From Anaerolineae bacterium (GTDB taxonomy: Bacteria > Chloroflexota > Anaerolineae > Aggregatilineales > Phototrophicaceae), in contig JAJECX010000044.1 of the NCBI GenBank assembly GCA_022821805.1, forward strand, positions 171,304-235,303: a stretch of DNA of 64,000 bases, written 5' to 3'. The position numbers and the translations under genes are program-made. Of this stretch, positions 41,879-51,099 are shown piece after piece; the stretch's first letter is position 1; the number at the start of each line of letters is the position of its first letter. Under the pieces are notes generated by a model. It was not told the origin of the DNA. It saw only the letters and a program-made list of their open reading frames with translations, and did not search any database.

Positions 41879-42850
41879 GTGAAAATCATCGCTCTATTCG
41901 TCATGTTTCTGCTTTCGGCGCAGGGTTACGCGCAGGACGCGACGAAAGACCCGCCGCCCTCTGAGACCGAGGATATAACAGAAACCGTCCCGGCCAATTC
42001 CGATGCTGCGAACGCAGCGGCGCCGCAGCTGACGGTATTGGAGAGTCCCTTTCTCCAGAGCGATCTTGAGTTGATAGTCGGCAACGTCCAGCGACCAAAC
42101 GGCATCGTCTGGTTTGAAGATACAATTTATACCGTTTGCAACGGTGATTGGACGATATACAAAATCGATGATCGAACTGGTGATACCATCACTTATGTCT
42201 TCGGTGTGCGCAACGGCAACAGCATCGTTGCCGAAGCGACCGAAGCGGGTTTTGATCTTTGGGTGCCCGACCCGGATTCTGGCGCCTTGTGGAAAGTCGA
42301 TCAGCGCCGGGCCGCGCCGGAAAGCGTCCAGACGGACTTAGAGGCGCCATGGGGAATCACACGGCTGGATAGAGACAGTTTCCTGATCACGGATACGCGA
42401 TCGAATTCCATCATGCTTGTGCCGATTAACGGCGCGCCGTCCACTGTGCAAAGCGAACTGCGCGCGCCAACCGGAATCGTACGCGACGGAAACAGAGTCT
42501 ATTTCGCCAACGGCGGCAGCGCGAGACGCGGCATCGAATTCTTCGAATATGCCGAAGATGGCTCCTTGTCCGCGGTGCAGCCGCTCGTATCAGGTGTTCA
42601 GAATACGACGAACATTCTAATGGGCGCGGACGGTTATCTCTATTTTTCCTACGCGCTAGGCACACGAGGAGTCGTTGGCCGGGTTTACCCCCCCAATTGC
42701 CTGGTATACGGCTGCAGCAATCAGGATGTGGAGATGGTTGTATTTTCAGATATTCCCGCGCCGCTCGCTATTGCCGTGTCAGACGACCTGCGCCTTTTTT
42801 TGCACAGCCGCTTCAAGCCCGAGTTCTATTGGGTGCAGCTGCCCGCCTAG
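41879..42850 (+). CDS. Secreted NHL/SMP-30-like propeller protein
   Basis: 323 residues. The start is GTG 41879, with GAGAGG 8-9 nt upstream, giving a clear signal peptide (VKIIALFVMFLLSAQGYAQ); the frame is open upstream to 41789 but without a leader of that kind. After a Glu/Pro-rich spacer, repeated strand motifs (PNGIVWFEDTIYTV, PWGITRLDRDSFLITD, PTGIVRDGNRVYFANGG, TNILMGADGYLYFSYA) suggest a six-bladed beta-propeller. Cys pairs near the C-terminus (CLVYGC) may form a disulfide. No catalytic residues can be assigned. It is divergent from the glycan cluster; a TATAAT at 41816-41821 lacks a convincing -35. The 203 bp between the two genes holds nothing else. Confidence 0.8.
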   Translation: MKIIALFVMFLLSAQGYAQDATKDPPPSETEDITETVPANSDAANAAAPQLTVLESPFLQSDLELIVGNVQRPNGIVWFEDTIYTVCNGDWTIYKIDDRTGDTITYVFGVRNGNSIVAEATEAGFDLWVPDPDSGALWKVDQRRAAPESVQTDLEAPWGITRLDRDSFLITDTRSNSIMLVPINGAPSTVQSELRAPTGIVRDGNRVYFANGGSARRGIEFFEYAEDGSLSAVQPLVSGVQNTTNILMGADGYLYFSYALGTRGVVGRVYPPNCLVYGCSNQDVEMVVFSDIPAPLAIAVSDDLRLFLHSRFKPEFYWVQLPA

Positions 42851-42878
42851 CAACGGATCGCTCCGCCCGGAATCGGTC

Positions 42879-44201
42879 TTATTCCGCAGCCAAGACGGCG
42901 AACTGACGATAATTCTCGCAATGCGATTTAGGCAGGCGCAGCCTCAGCCGCCAGCCTTCACTGCCCGTTCGCTCAGACTCGATATAGCCCTTGTCATACA
43001 AGTCTGAATAAACCTGGCCCGTCTGGTATGGAATCACAACTTCAAGCGATGTCATCTGGGCGGATAAGGCGGCTCTCATTGTCTCCAGCAGCTCGTCCAA
43101 GCCGTCGCCATCCCGCGCGGAAATCGCCACCATACCGACATAAGTATCAATCAGATCGAATGCGGGGAGCGCGCCCTTTATCCGGTCCGTCTTGTTCAGC
43201 GCGAGGATACGCGGCATGCTCGAGGCGTCGATTTCCGCCAAGGTGTCTTCCACCGCCTCGATATGCTGGCCGGCATTGGGATGGCTCACATCGACCACGT
43301 GAAGCAAAAGATCCGCTTCTACCACTTCTTCCAGTGTGGCGCGGAATGCTGCGACCAATGTCGTGGGCAGCTTTTGAATAAATCCAACCGTATCAGTCAG
43401 CAGCGCCTCACGGCGATCCGGCAACTGCACGCGGCGCGTGGTAGGGTCCAATGTGGCAAATAGCTGGTCGGCGGCATATACCTTGGCTTCGGTCAATGCG
43501 TTGATCAGCGTCGACTTGCCCGCGTTGGTATAACCGACCAGCGCGGCCAAGGGCAGACCGGAACTGCGCCGCCGCCGCCGATGCAGGCTTCGATGCGCGC
43601 GCACATGCTCGAGGTCCTGTTTCAGCTTGGTAATCTTTCGGGTGATTTCTCTGCGGTCCACTTCCAACTGCGTCTCGCCTGGTCCGCGCAAGCCGACGCC
43701 GCCGGAACCGCCGCGCGCGCCGCCACCGCCCGCTTGTCGCGCCAAGTGCGTCCATTGCCTCGTCAGGCGCGGCAACAGGTACTCATATTGCGCCAGTTCA
43801 ACCTGTAGCGCGCCCTCGCTCGTGCGGGCGTGCTGGGCGAAGATATCGAGAATCAGCGCCGAGCGATCGAGGAGCCGCACTGATTCTCCCATGTGCTTTT
43901 CCAGTTCTCGCTGATGACGTGGCGAAAGCTCCTCATCAAAGATAATTACGCTGGCTTCGCGCAGCTTTACCTCGTCGACGATCTCTTGCAGTTTGCCTGT
44001 GCCGATCAAAGTCTTGGGATTTATCTGTCGCAAACGCTGCCAGGTGCGCCCAACCACGCGGATGCCAGCGGTATCAGCCAATAAGGCGAGTTCGCTCAAG
44101 GAATCCTCGATCGAAAGCAAAGCGCGCTCCGACTGAAAGGCGATGCCCACCAGGTAACCGCGCTCGGCTTCTGTTTCATTTGGGAAGTCGAATTCTGTCA
44201 T
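42879..44201 (-). CDS. hflX: GTPase HflX
   Basis: Ribosome-associated GTPase that splits or rescues stalled ribosomes under stress. 440 residues: the N-terminal HflX domain (LLADTAGIRVVGRTWQ, IGTGKLQEI, IIFDEELSPRHQRELEK), the glycine-rich linker GGGGARGGSGGVGLRGPGE, and the G domain with GYTNAGKST (G1), DTVGFIQKLP (G3), NKTD (G4) and SARDGDG (G5). The start ATG 44201 matches the family N-terminus (MTEFDFPN); the frame extends further upstream, into trmFO, but without conservation. It is the last gene of plsX-fabF-trmFO-hflX, 11 bp after trmFO. Confidence 0.96.
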   Translation of the reverse strand: MTEFDFPNETEAERGYLVGIAFQSERALLSIEDSLSELALLADTAGIRVVGRTWQRLRQINPKTLIGTGKLQEIVDEVKLREASVIIFDEELSPRHQRELEKHMGESVRLLDRSALILDIFAQHARTSEGALQVELAQYEYLLPRLTRQWTHLARQAGGGGARGGSGGVGLRGPGETQLEVDRREITRKITKLKQDLEHVRAHRSLHRRRRRSSGLPLAALVGYTNAGKSTLINALTEAKVYAADQLFATLDPTTRRVQLPDRREALLTDTVGFIQKLPTTLVAAFRATLEEVVEADLLLHVVDVSHPNAGQHIEAVEDTLAEIDASSMPRILALNKTDRIKGALPAFDLIDTYVGMVAISARDGDGLDELLETMRAALSAQMTSLEVVIPYQTGQVYSDLYDKGYIESERTGSEGWRLRLRLPKSHCENYRQFAVLAAE

Positions 44202-44212
44202 GGATTTTCGGT

Positions 44213-45571
44213 CTATGCCTGGCTTGCCTGCGGCGCTTTCAAATCGCCGCCCAATTCGCGCAGCGACGCCAGCATAGACGCTTTCGCGCGTTCGGCATAG
44301 GCGCGTTTTCGTTCGGCTTTGCTTTTGATCCTGGTCTCCAATGGCGGCAATATGCCGAGATTCGCTTTCATAGGCTGGAAGCGCTTGGGATCGGTGTGCG
44401 TCACATAGTGGCAAAGCGCTCCAAGCATTGTATCTGTTGGCGGTAGCCACTCCGAATGCCCTTTGAGCTGCCGCGACAAATTCAATGCGGCCACCAAACC
44501 GGTCGCGATATTGCCGACATATCCTTCAACGCCAGTGATTTGGCCCGCGAAATAAAGCTGATCCTGTCGCCGAAATCGCATGGTAGGGTGGAGCAGGGCG
44601 GGCGCATTCAAAAATGTATTGCGGTGCATCTGGCCCATGCGGACGAATTCGGCGCTCTCCAACCCGGGAATCTGGCGCAGAATCTCCTTCTGCCGCTTCC
44701 AGCGGATATTCGTCTGGAAGCCGACGATATTGTAGAGATCGCCCGCCAGGTCATCTTGCCGCAATTGCACGACGGCCTGCGGGCGCCTTCCGGTGTGCGG
44801 ATTCGTCAAGCCAACGGGTCGCATCGGACCAAAAGCCAAAGTATCGTCCCCACGTTTCGCCAACTGCTCAATCGGTACGCATCCCTCAAAAAAGTTGGGG
44901 TCGTCCCGCTCGAAATCGCGCAATTCTATCGTCTCGGCGGTCTTTAACGCCGCGACGAAACGGTAATAGTCGCCTTTATCCATTGGGCAGTTGATGTAGT
45001 CGCCATTGGCGTCCTGACCGCGCCCGTAGCGGTTTGCCTGAAAAGCGCGGCTCATATCTATGCTGCTCGCGCGGACGATCGGCGAAATCGCATCATAAAA
45101 GTATAGATAGTCCTCGCCCGTCAATCGGCCGATGTCTTCCGCCAGCGCTGGTGAAGTCAATGGTCCGGTGGCGACGATAACCGGCTGATCAAGGGGAATC
45201 TCCCGCGCCTCTTCGCGCAGGACCGCGATATTTGAATGACCGTTGATGTGGCGCGTCACGCTCTCAGCGAATCGCCCGCGGTCGACCGCCAGGGCGCCGC
45301 CAGCCGGCACAGCCGCGGCTTCGGCGCAGCGCATTAGCAGCGAACCCAATAGCCGCATTTCGTTTTGAAGAATTCCGGTAGCGCGATCGGGCAGCTTCGA
45401 GCCGAGCGAATTGCTGCACACCAATTCCGCCAACTGATGACTGACATGCGCGCCTGTCGTTTTGACCGGGCGCATCTCGTAGAGGCGCACCGAATGGTCC
45501 CGTTCCGCGAGCTGCCAAGCCGCTTCGCTGCCGGCCAATCCGCCGCCTATTACGATAATATCTTGTGGCAT
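44213..45571 (-). CDS. trmFO: Methylenetetrahydrofolate-tRNA-(uracil-5-)-methyltransferase
   Basis: Makes 5-methyluridine at position 54 of tRNA using methylenetetrahydrofolate and FAD. 452 residues: IIVIGGGLAGSEAAWQLAER binds FAD; MRPVKTTGAHVSHQLAELVCSNSLGS (residues 33-58) and FFEGCVPIEQLAKRG carry the two cysteines important in the family; GPMRPVGL and GQITGVEGYVGNIATGL are typical. AAGGAGAAGG precedes the ATG. It is co-directional with fabF, 15 bp apart. Confidence 0.97.
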   Translation of the reverse strand: MPQDIIVIGGGLAGSEAAWQLAERDHSVRLYEMRPVKTTGAHVSHQLAELVCSNSLGSKLPDRATGILQNEMRLLGSLLMRCAEAAAVPAGGALAVDRGRFAESVTRHINGHSNIAVLREEAREIPLDQPVIVATGPLTSPALAEDIGRLTGEDYLYFYDAISPIVRASSIDMSRAFQANRYGRGQDANGDYINCPMDKGDYYRFVAALKTAETIELRDFERDDPNFFEGCVPIEQLAKRGDDTLAFGPMRPVGLTNPHTGRRPQAVVQLRQDDLAGDLYNIVGFQTNIRWKRQKEILRQIPGLESAEFVRMGQMHRNTFLNAPALLHPTMRFRRQDQLYFAGQITGVEGYVGNIATGLVAALNLSRQLKGHSEWLPPTDTMLGALCHYVTHTDPKRFQPMKANLGILPPLETRIKSKAERKRAYAERAKASMLASLRELGGDLKAPQASQA

Positions 45572-45586
45572 CCTTCTCCTTAACCC

Positions 45587-46849
45587 TTAGACGCGGCGCA
45601 AGACGACTGAAGCGTTCTGCCCGCCCAAGCCGAAGCTATTTGACATCAGAGTCCGTATGCCGGGAACATCCCGCGCCGTATTCGGCACATAATCCAGGTC
45701 GCAGGCGGGGTCGGACGTTTCATAATTGACAGTCGGATGCAGGAGTTCGCGCTCGAGGGTCATCAGGCAAGCCGATAGCTCCAGCGAGCCACAGCCAGCC
45801 ATCGCATGCCCGATCATGCTCTTTGTCGACGTGACCGGGATGCTGTAGGCGTATTCACCGAATACCTGCTTGACGGCAGCCGACTCAATGGCGTCATTGG
45901 CTTGTGTTGACGAGCCGTGCGCATTGATGTATTCAATCTCGCTGGCTGGCACTTTCGCGTCGTCCAGCGCCCATTGCATAGATCGTTTTGCGCCGCCGCC
46001 TTCAGGATCCGGCGCCGCCACGTGGTAGGCGTCCGACGACGCTGCATAACCCAGAATCTCGGCATAGATCTTCGCATCGCGCGCAAGGGCGCTCTCCAGG
46101 CTCTCCATGATGAATACGGCGCCCCCTTCGCCCAGCACGAATCCGGAGCGATTGGCGTCAAAGGGCCGGCTGGCTTGTTCCGGCGCGTCATTGTATTCGC
46201 GTGTCAGCGCGCGCGTAGCGCTGAAGCCGGCCAGGATGTAATCGAACATGACGGCGTCAATCGCGCCTGCGATAGCCATATCGCATTTGCCCAACTGAAT
46301 CAAGTCGCTCGCTTCGCCGACCGCTTGAATGCCCGTTGCGCAGGCTACTGACGGCGTGACCAATGGACCAACAGCGCTCATCATTTTGCTTACGTAGTGG
46401 CCGGGCATATTGGGCAGCGCGTTTACGATGCTCATGGGGTTGGCGCGCCTATAACCCGAATCCCGCCAAACCTTGATTCCAGCTTCGCCTACTTCATAAC
46501 TGCCGAGTGTACTGCCGATGACAGTGGCTACGCGGTTTCCCATATCGCTCATTATGTCGATCGTCAGCCCGGCATCTTCAACCGCCATAACCGCGGCGAC
46601 TATAGCGAATTGAGTGGCTCTACCCATTCGCCGGGCTTGTTTCGGTGGTATGTACCGCGAAGAATCAAATCCAAGAACTTCGGCGCCAATCTTTACATTT
46701 AGATGATCGGTCTCGATATTTTGGAGTTTGCGGATGCCTGACCTTCCCGCCGCGATCGCGTCCCAGAATTCGTCTTTATTGCCCAAGGGCGAGACGACGC
46801 CCAAACCGGTGATGACCACCCGCTTGCGACCGTTTCGCATCAATTCCAT
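45587..46849 (-). CDS. fabF: 3-oxoacyl-[acyl-carrier-protein] synthase II
   Basis: Extends acyl-ACP by condensation with malonyl-ACP. About 420 residues: KRVVITGLGVVSPLG at the start, the nucleophile Cys in SVACATGIQAVGEA, the two catalytic histidines in NAHGSSTQAND and SMIGHAMAGCGSLE, and a C-terminal MSNSFGLGGQNASVV. The start is placed at ATG 46849, with GGAG 9 nt upstream; ATG 46840 is also possible. It follows plsX by 16 bp. fabD, fabG and acpP, often found here in other bacteria, are not in the cluster. Confidence 0.96.
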   Translation of the reverse strand: MELMRNGRKRVVITGLGVVSPLGNKDEFWDAIAAGRSGIRKLQNIETDHLNVKIGAEVLGFDSSRYIPPKQARRMGRATQFAIVAAVMAVEDAGLTIDIMSDMGNRVATVIGSTLGSYEVGEAGIKVWRDSGYRRANPMSIVNALPNMPGHYVSKMMSAVGPLVTPSVACATGIQAVGEASDLIQLGKCDMAIAGAIDAVMFDYILAGFSATRALTREYNDAPEQASRPFDANRSGFVLGEGGAVFIMESLESALARDAKIYAEILGYAASSDAYHVAAPDPEGGGAKRSMQWALDDAKVPASEIEYINAHGSSTQANDAIESAAVKQVFGEYAYSIPVTSTKSMIGHAMAGCGSLELSACLMTLERELLHPTVNYETSDPACDLDYVPNTARDVPGIRTLMSNSFGLGGQNASVVLRRV

Positions 46850-46865
46850 GCCGAATTGCTCCGGA

Positions 46866-47864
46866 TTAGGCTGTCTCCTGCGCGATTCCGCTGCGAATGG
46901 CGCCGATGACATTTTCCTGCACCGCTTTGCGCGCTTGTTGAATCGCGTTCTTGATCCCGATTGCGGAGTTGCCTCCGTGCCCAATTATGACAACCCCATT
47001 CACACCGAGGAGTGGTGCGCCGCCAATTTCCGATGTGTCCACGCGCCGCCTGATGCGATTGAATGCCGGACGCGCCAGCGCGCCCCCCAACATGGATATG
47101 GCATCGTTGCGAAACTCTTGACGAATCAAGGTAGCGACGTAGTGAGTAGTAGCTTCAAACATTTTTAGCACAATGTTGCCCACGAATCCGTCCATGACGA
47201 TCACATCCGCGACCGATGACATCAATTGCACCGGCTCCACATTGCCGACGAAATTCATCTTACTGCGCCTTAGAATCTCGGCCGCTTCACGGATAAGCAA
47301 GTTGCCCTTAATCTCTTCGGCGCCGTTTGACAGCAGGGCGATTCGCGGCTGCGAACAGCTCAATACGCGTTCAGCGTAAATCTCGCCCATTAGCGCGAAC
47401 TGCGGCACCCACTCTGGCTTGACATCGGTATTGGCGCCGACATCAAGAAATATCATGCGGTGATCGTTAATGGCAAACAACGCAGAGAGGACGGGACGCT
47501 TGACGCCCGGGATGCGCCGCAGCGTCTTCAGCGTCGCCAGCGCATGCACGGCGCCGGTATTGCCCATGGTAACGAAGGCGTCGACATCGCCGCTTTTCAC
47601 TGCGTTAAGCGCGACATGGATCGACGACGAGGCTTGCAGCTTGAGCACATCCGTGGGTTTCTCGTCCATTGCAATGTCGTCTGGGGCGTGCAGAATCTCA
47701 ACATTGGCGTCTTCCATATTGTGATTATTTAGTTCCGCTTGAATCATCGGCTTATTGCCGACCAGCACGATGGTATCGCCAAATTCTCTCGCCGCCAGCA
47801 CGCCACCGGCAATATCGCTGAGCGGTCGATTGTCCGTTCCCATCGCGTCAAGCGCAATGCGCAT
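46866..47864 (-). CDS. plsX: Phosphate acyltransferase PlsX
   Basis: Makes acyl-phosphate from acyl-ACP for phospholipid synthesis. 332 residues: RIALDAMGTDNRP, FVTMGNTGAVHALATLKTLRRIPG, FLDVGANTDVKPEWVPQFALMG, LLSNGAEEIKGNLL, VMDGFVGNIVLKMFEA and IIGHGGNSAIGIKNAI all match the family. The second glycine-rich motif usually reads GNEExKG with a nearby Asp; here it is NGAEEIKG, which is acceptable. It heads the plsX-fabF-trmFO-hflX run, with a good promoter at 47909-47937. Confidence 0.96.
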   Translation of the reverse strand: MRIALDAMGTDNRPLSDIAGGVLAAREFGDTIVLVGNKPMIQAELNNHNMEDANVEILHAPDDIAMDEKPTDVLKLQASSSIHVALNAVKSGDVDAFVTMGNTGAVHALATLKTLRRIPGVKRPVLSALFAINDHRMIFLDVGANTDVKPEWVPQFALMGEIYAERVLSCSQPRIALLSNGAEEIKGNLLIREAAEILRRSKMNFVGNVEPVQLMSSVADVIVMDGFVGNIVLKMFEATTHYVATLIRQEFRNDAISMLGGALARPAFNRIRRRVDTSEIGGAPLLGVNGVVIIGHGGNSAIGIKNAIQQARKAVQENVIGAIRSGIAQETA

Positions 47865-47908
47865 GTAGGCAGACCTTCCGCGCGAATTCGAATCGAGACT
47901 GGCGCAAT

Positions 47909-47937
47909 ATAATACGCTAGGAAATGCGCGCGCTCAA
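47909..47937 (-). promoter_or_regulatory. Promoter of plsX-fabF-trmFO-hflX
   Basis: On the minus strand TTGAGC (47937-47932), a 17-nt spacer and TATTAT (47914-47909), giving a leader of about 37 nt before plsX. Confidence 0.6.
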
Positions 47938-47973
47938 GATGAATTAACTAACTGGGGCAAGGGCTGCCAAGCA

Positions 47974-48001
47974 TTGACATCTGCGAGGATGAGCTTATAC
48001 T
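47974..48001 (+). promoter_or_regulatory. Promoter of tRNA-Leu
   Basis: A perfect TTGACA (47974-47979), a 16-nt spacer and TATACT (47996-48001), 14 bp before the tRNA 5' end. Confidence 0.8.
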
Positions 48002-48015
48002 AAGTGGCGTAAATT

Positions 48016-48097
48016 GCCCTGATGGCGGAACTGGCAGACGCGCACGGTTGAGGGCCGTGTCCTTAACAGGGTGGAGGTTCGAGTCCTCTTCAGGGCA
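48016..48097 (+). tRNA. tRNA-Leu (anticodon GAG)
   Basis: Acceptor arms GCCCTGA and TCAGGGC pair at all seven positions. The D-arm region GCGGAACTGGCAGACGC is typical of leucine tRNAs. The anticodon stem CACGG/CCGTG closes the loop TTGAGGG, so the anticodon is GAG, reading CUC and CUU. A long class II variable arm and a T-arm with loop TTCGAGT follow. The discriminator base is A, and CCA is not encoded. It is a single-gene unit with its own promoter and terminator. Confidence 0.97.
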
Positions 48098-48106
48098 TAT
48101 TGCGAG

Positions 48107-48130
48107 CTCACCAGTGTTGGTGGGCTTTTT
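48107..48130 (+). terminator. Rho-independent terminator of tRNA-Leu
   Basis: Seven-base arms CTCACCA and TGGTGGG (one G-T pair) with a GTGT loop, followed by CTTTTT, 9 bp after the tRNA. The remaining 143 bp to the next gene shows nothing else. Confidence 0.85.
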
Positions 48131-48273
48131 CGTTGCGCCGAATATTGACCAGGTGTAGACTGCTAGAGAAGTAGGCGGAACCAGTTGCAAACTGCGACGT
48201 TGGCACACAGCTACCTGTGGAATTGGAGCGCCTTGAGGTCAGGCGCTTCTAACCATCGGTTTGAAGGCAAAAT

Positions 48274-49422
48274 ATGAGCGACAGAACAAGCGCGCTGCTC
48301 CAGCAAGCATATACCCTGATCGAGAACGGTGAACACGATAGAGCGCAGGAGATTCTGGCTCCACTCTTGGAAGCCGACGCCAACAATGCCCATCTGTGGT
48401 GGGTTTATTCGCATGCGGCGCGCGACGCGGCAATAGGGCAGGCCGCGCTTGAACGAGTGCTGGAGCTTGACCCCAAGTATCCTGGCGCCCGCGAATTGAA
48501 GTCTGATGTCCTTGAGGCGCAGTCGAAAGATCCCGACCTTATCGCGCTTGGAGCGAGCGGATCAGACGCCTTGTTCACAGGCGCCGGTTTCGATGTGGAC
48601 GAATGGGAAGCCCTTCAGCCGGTCGTGGAGACTGATGCGGTTGGTTCATCATCGCGCGCTCGGATCGTTCTGCTGCTGGTCATCCTGATTATCGTTGCTG
48701 GCGGCGCCTTCGTAATTTCTGGCGCTGTTGATCTTGACGAGTTGCTTTCCGGGCTGCTGCCATCGCCTGAACCGCAGGTGATCGTCGTCTCTGAGGCGAT
48801 TGCCGAGCCTGCCGAGTACGGCGCCGAATCGATTGCTGATCAACCTGAGCCCTTATCAGAAGCCAATGTCGCAGCTTCTGCCGAGCCGGATGCCACAATG
48901 GTCGCCGATGCTGAACTTGACGTGACGGCAGCGCCAACATTATTGCCGGAGGCAACGCATAAGGCGACGGCTGACGCCATGACGGAATTGGAAGAGCCGC
49001 AACCTGTTACCGAGCCATCACCCGAGGCAACCGGCGAGACTTATGTAGACCCGCCAGTTGTCTCTTCCGAGGAAGTGGCTGCTTTTGTCAGCGGTATCGC
49101 CGAAGCCATCGCAGACTTTGAAGTTGATACGAGGCGGAGCGGCGTTCAATATTCGAGTTTGGGCAACACACTCGTGATTCGGTTTTGCGCTGTACCCGGT
49201 CCCGAGTTTAACGACCGGCTCAACCTGGTGATGGACGCCGCTGTCGCTCTCGCGGACGATATTCCGGAAGGGATCCGGGCATTTGGCGCCGGGCTCTTGC
49301 ACTGCGATGATCCGGATGCGAAACTGCGCATCATCGGTGTCACGCGTCGCGCGATCATCGACTACGCCAACGAAGAGATAAAGGCGAAAGATTTCCAGCG
49401 CGCCTGGCAGCCACTACCTTGA
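48274..49422 (+). CDS. Membrane-anchored protein with N-terminal TPR-like region, function unknown
   Basis: 382 residues. Residues 1-75 form one to two TPR-like helical pairs (AYTLIENGEHDRAQEILAPLL, ALERVLELDPKYPGA). One membrane segment (RIVLLLVILIIVAGGAFVI) lies near residues 130-148. A long Glu/Pro/Ala-rich linker follows to about 265. The C-terminal 115 residues form a compact domain with two Cys (FCAVPG, LLHCDDPD) that would be outside the cell. I do not recognise the C-terminal domain. AAGG lies 6 nt upstream of the ATG. The neighbours are tRNA-Leu and smpB, so context gives no clue. Confidence 0.75.
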   Translation: MSDRTSALLQQAYTLIENGEHDRAQEILAPLLEADANNAHLWWVYSHAARDAAIGQAALERVLELDPKYPGARELKSDVLEAQSKDPDLIALGASGSDALFTGAGFDVDEWEALQPVVETDAVGSSSRARIVLLLVILIIVAGGAFVISGAVDLDELLSGLLPSPEPQVIVVSEAIAEPAEYGAESIADQPEPLSEANVAASAEPDATMVADAELDVTAAPTLLPEATHKATADAMTELEEPQPVTEPSPEATGETYVDPPVVSSEEVAAFVSGIAEAIADFEVDTRRSGVQYSSLGNTLVIRFCAVPGPEFNDRLNLVMDAAVALADDIPEGIRAFGAGLLHCDDPDAKLRIIGVTRRAIIDYANEEIKAKDFQRAWQPLP

Positions 49423-49501
49423 ACCTCGCGTCTCACAACAGTATCCTAGTGCTGATACTCAACTTCACGTCGGCGTGTCGATGCGCCGCTTGAGCTAGGC
49501 T

Positions 49502-49960
49502 ATGAGCGCTGCCAGAAAAGTCATCACCAAAAACCGAAAAGCTCACCGCGATTATCAGGTCAAGGACCGATACGATGCCGGGCTTGTTCTACTAGGTTCG
49601 GAAATCAAGTCGATTCGCAACCATAATATCAATATCGGCGATGGCTACGTCCAGGAACAGGCGGGCGAATTATGGCTGTTGAACACGCATATTGCGCCCT
49701 ATAAGGAGGCGAACATCTTCGGACATAGCGATCCGCGGCGCCCCCGCAAGCTCTTGCTGCACCGGCGCGAGATCAATCGGATCATCACAAGGATTCGACA
49801 AAACGGCATGACCGCGATTCCGCTGCAAGTCTACCTGGAGCGAGGCCGCGCCAAAGTCGAAATTGGAGTCGCGCAAGGGAAGAAGCGCTACGATAAGCGC
49901 GCTGACCTCGCCAAACGCGATGCGAACCGGCAAATTGAGCGCGCTTTGAAAGATCGCTAA
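49502..49960 (+). CDS. smpB: SsrA-binding protein SmpB
   Basis: Binds tmRNA and brings it to stalled ribosomes. 152 residues: VITKNRKAHRDYQVKDRYDAGLVLLGSEIKS (residues 7-37), INIGDGYVQEQAGELWLLNTHIAPY, RKLLLHRREI, IPLQVYLERGRAKVEIGVAQGKKRYDKR with the conserved basic C-terminal tail. The length is typical. The tmRNA gene itself was not found in the window. Confidence 0.97.
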   Translation: MSAARKVITKNRKAHRDYQVKDRYDAGLVLLGSEIKSIRNHNINIGDGYVQEQAGELWLLNTHIAPYKEANIFGHSDPRRPRKLLLHRREINRIITRIRQNGMTAIPLQVYLERGRAKVEIGVAQGKKRYDKRADLAKRDANRQIERALKDR

Positions 49961-50045
49961 GGCAATTCCTTTGTGGTTGTAACGCGTGCGACGCAGTGCT
50001 AGAATCCTCGCGTTGCATCTGAGAAAACGGAACGCAGAAAGTGTC

Positions 50046-51065
50046 ATGGTGTCTAATTCCGGCAATAAACCGCGTGTATTGTCTGGCATCCAGCCGTCGG
50101 GAAATCTGACGATCGGCAACTATCTTGGCGCATTAAAACAGTGGGTGGAAGTGCAGCGCCAGTTCGACTGCTTTTACTGTGTGGTCGACCTGCATGCGAT
50201 AACAGTGGCGCAGAATCCGGACGAGTTGCGCCAGAAGACGCGGGAGAGCGCCGCCATGTACATCGCGGCGGGCCTCGACCCGGAAGTCTCGACGATCTTC
50301 GTGCAATCGCATATTGCGGCGCATTCGGAGCTGGCTTGGATGCTCACCTGCATGGCGCCCTTGGGCTGGCTACATCGCATGACGCAATTCAAAGATAAAT
50401 CGGCCAAGCAGTCGCAGGAATCTATCGGCGCCGGATTGCTGAATTATCCCAGTTTGATGGCGGCCGATATCCTGCTATATCATGCTGATTTGGTGCCGGT
50501 CGGTGATGATCAGAACCAGCATCTGGAATTCACGCGCGATTTGGCGCAGCGCTTTAACCATGCCTACGGCGAAACTTTCACCCTGCCATCGGTCATGAAT
50601 CCCGAAGCCGGCGCGCGCATCATGGGCTTGGATAACCCGACTGCCAAGATGTCCAAGAGCGAAGATTCCGAAAACCACGCCGTCTTCCTGCTCGACGACC
50701 TGGCCGCGGCTCGCCGGAAAATCATGCGCGCCGTTACTGACTCTCATCGGGAGATTCGCTTCAGCAGCGAGCGAGAGCGCGCCGGCGTCAACAATCTGCT
50801 CACCATTTATCAGGCGATCACGGACGAATCCAGCGCCGATATAGAAGCGCATTTTGCCGACAAGGGCTATGGCGACCTGAAGCGGGCGGTGGCCGATTGC
50901 GTGGTCTCAACGCTGGAACCGCTGCAAGCGCGCTACTATGAACTGATGAACGAGAAAGGCTATCTGGATTCCGTGTTGAAACTGGGACGGGAGAAAGCGG
51001 GCGCGATCGCGGAAGCGACGCTCAAGAGGGCGCAGGAGAATATGGGATTTCTGGCGCCATCTTGA
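50046..51065 (+). CDS. trpS: Tryptophanyl-tRNA synthetase
   Basis: Class I synthetase charging tRNA-Trp. 339 residues: LSGIQPSGNLTIGNYLGAL with the HIGH-equivalent TIGN, MLTCMAPLGWLHRMTQFKDK, VPVGDDQNQHLEFTRDLAQRFN, and AKMSKSEDS as the KMSKS loop. The start ATG 50046 matches the family N-terminus; the open frame begins upstream at 49986. The downstream tRNA-Glu promoter overlaps its stop codon. Confidence 0.97.
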   Translation: MVSNSGNKPRVLSGIQPSGNLTIGNYLGALKQWVEVQRQFDCFYCVVDLHAITVAQNPDELRQKTRESAAMYIAAGLDPEVSTIFVQSHIAAHSELAWMLTCMAPLGWLHRMTQFKDKSAKQSQESIGAGLLNYPSLMAADILLYHADLVPVGDDQNQHLEFTRDLAQRFNHAYGETFTLPSVMNPEAGARIMGLDNPTAKMSKSEDSENHAVFLLDDLAAARRKIMRAVTDSHREIRFSSERERAGVNNLLTIYQAITDESSADIEAHFADKGYGDLKRAVADCVVSTLEPLQARYYELMNEKGYLDSVLKLGREKAGAIAEATLKRAQENMGFLAPS

Positions 51066-51090
51066 CCTGCGCGGAGAGTTTGACTAGAAT
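51062..51090 (+). promoter_or_regulatory. Promoter of tRNA-Glu
   Basis: TTGACC (51062-51067), a 17-nt spacer and TAGAAT (51085-51090), each matching five of six consensus bases, 9 bp before the tRNA. The -35 box contains the trpS stop codon. Confidence 0.8.
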
Positions 51091-51099
51091 CACTATCAA

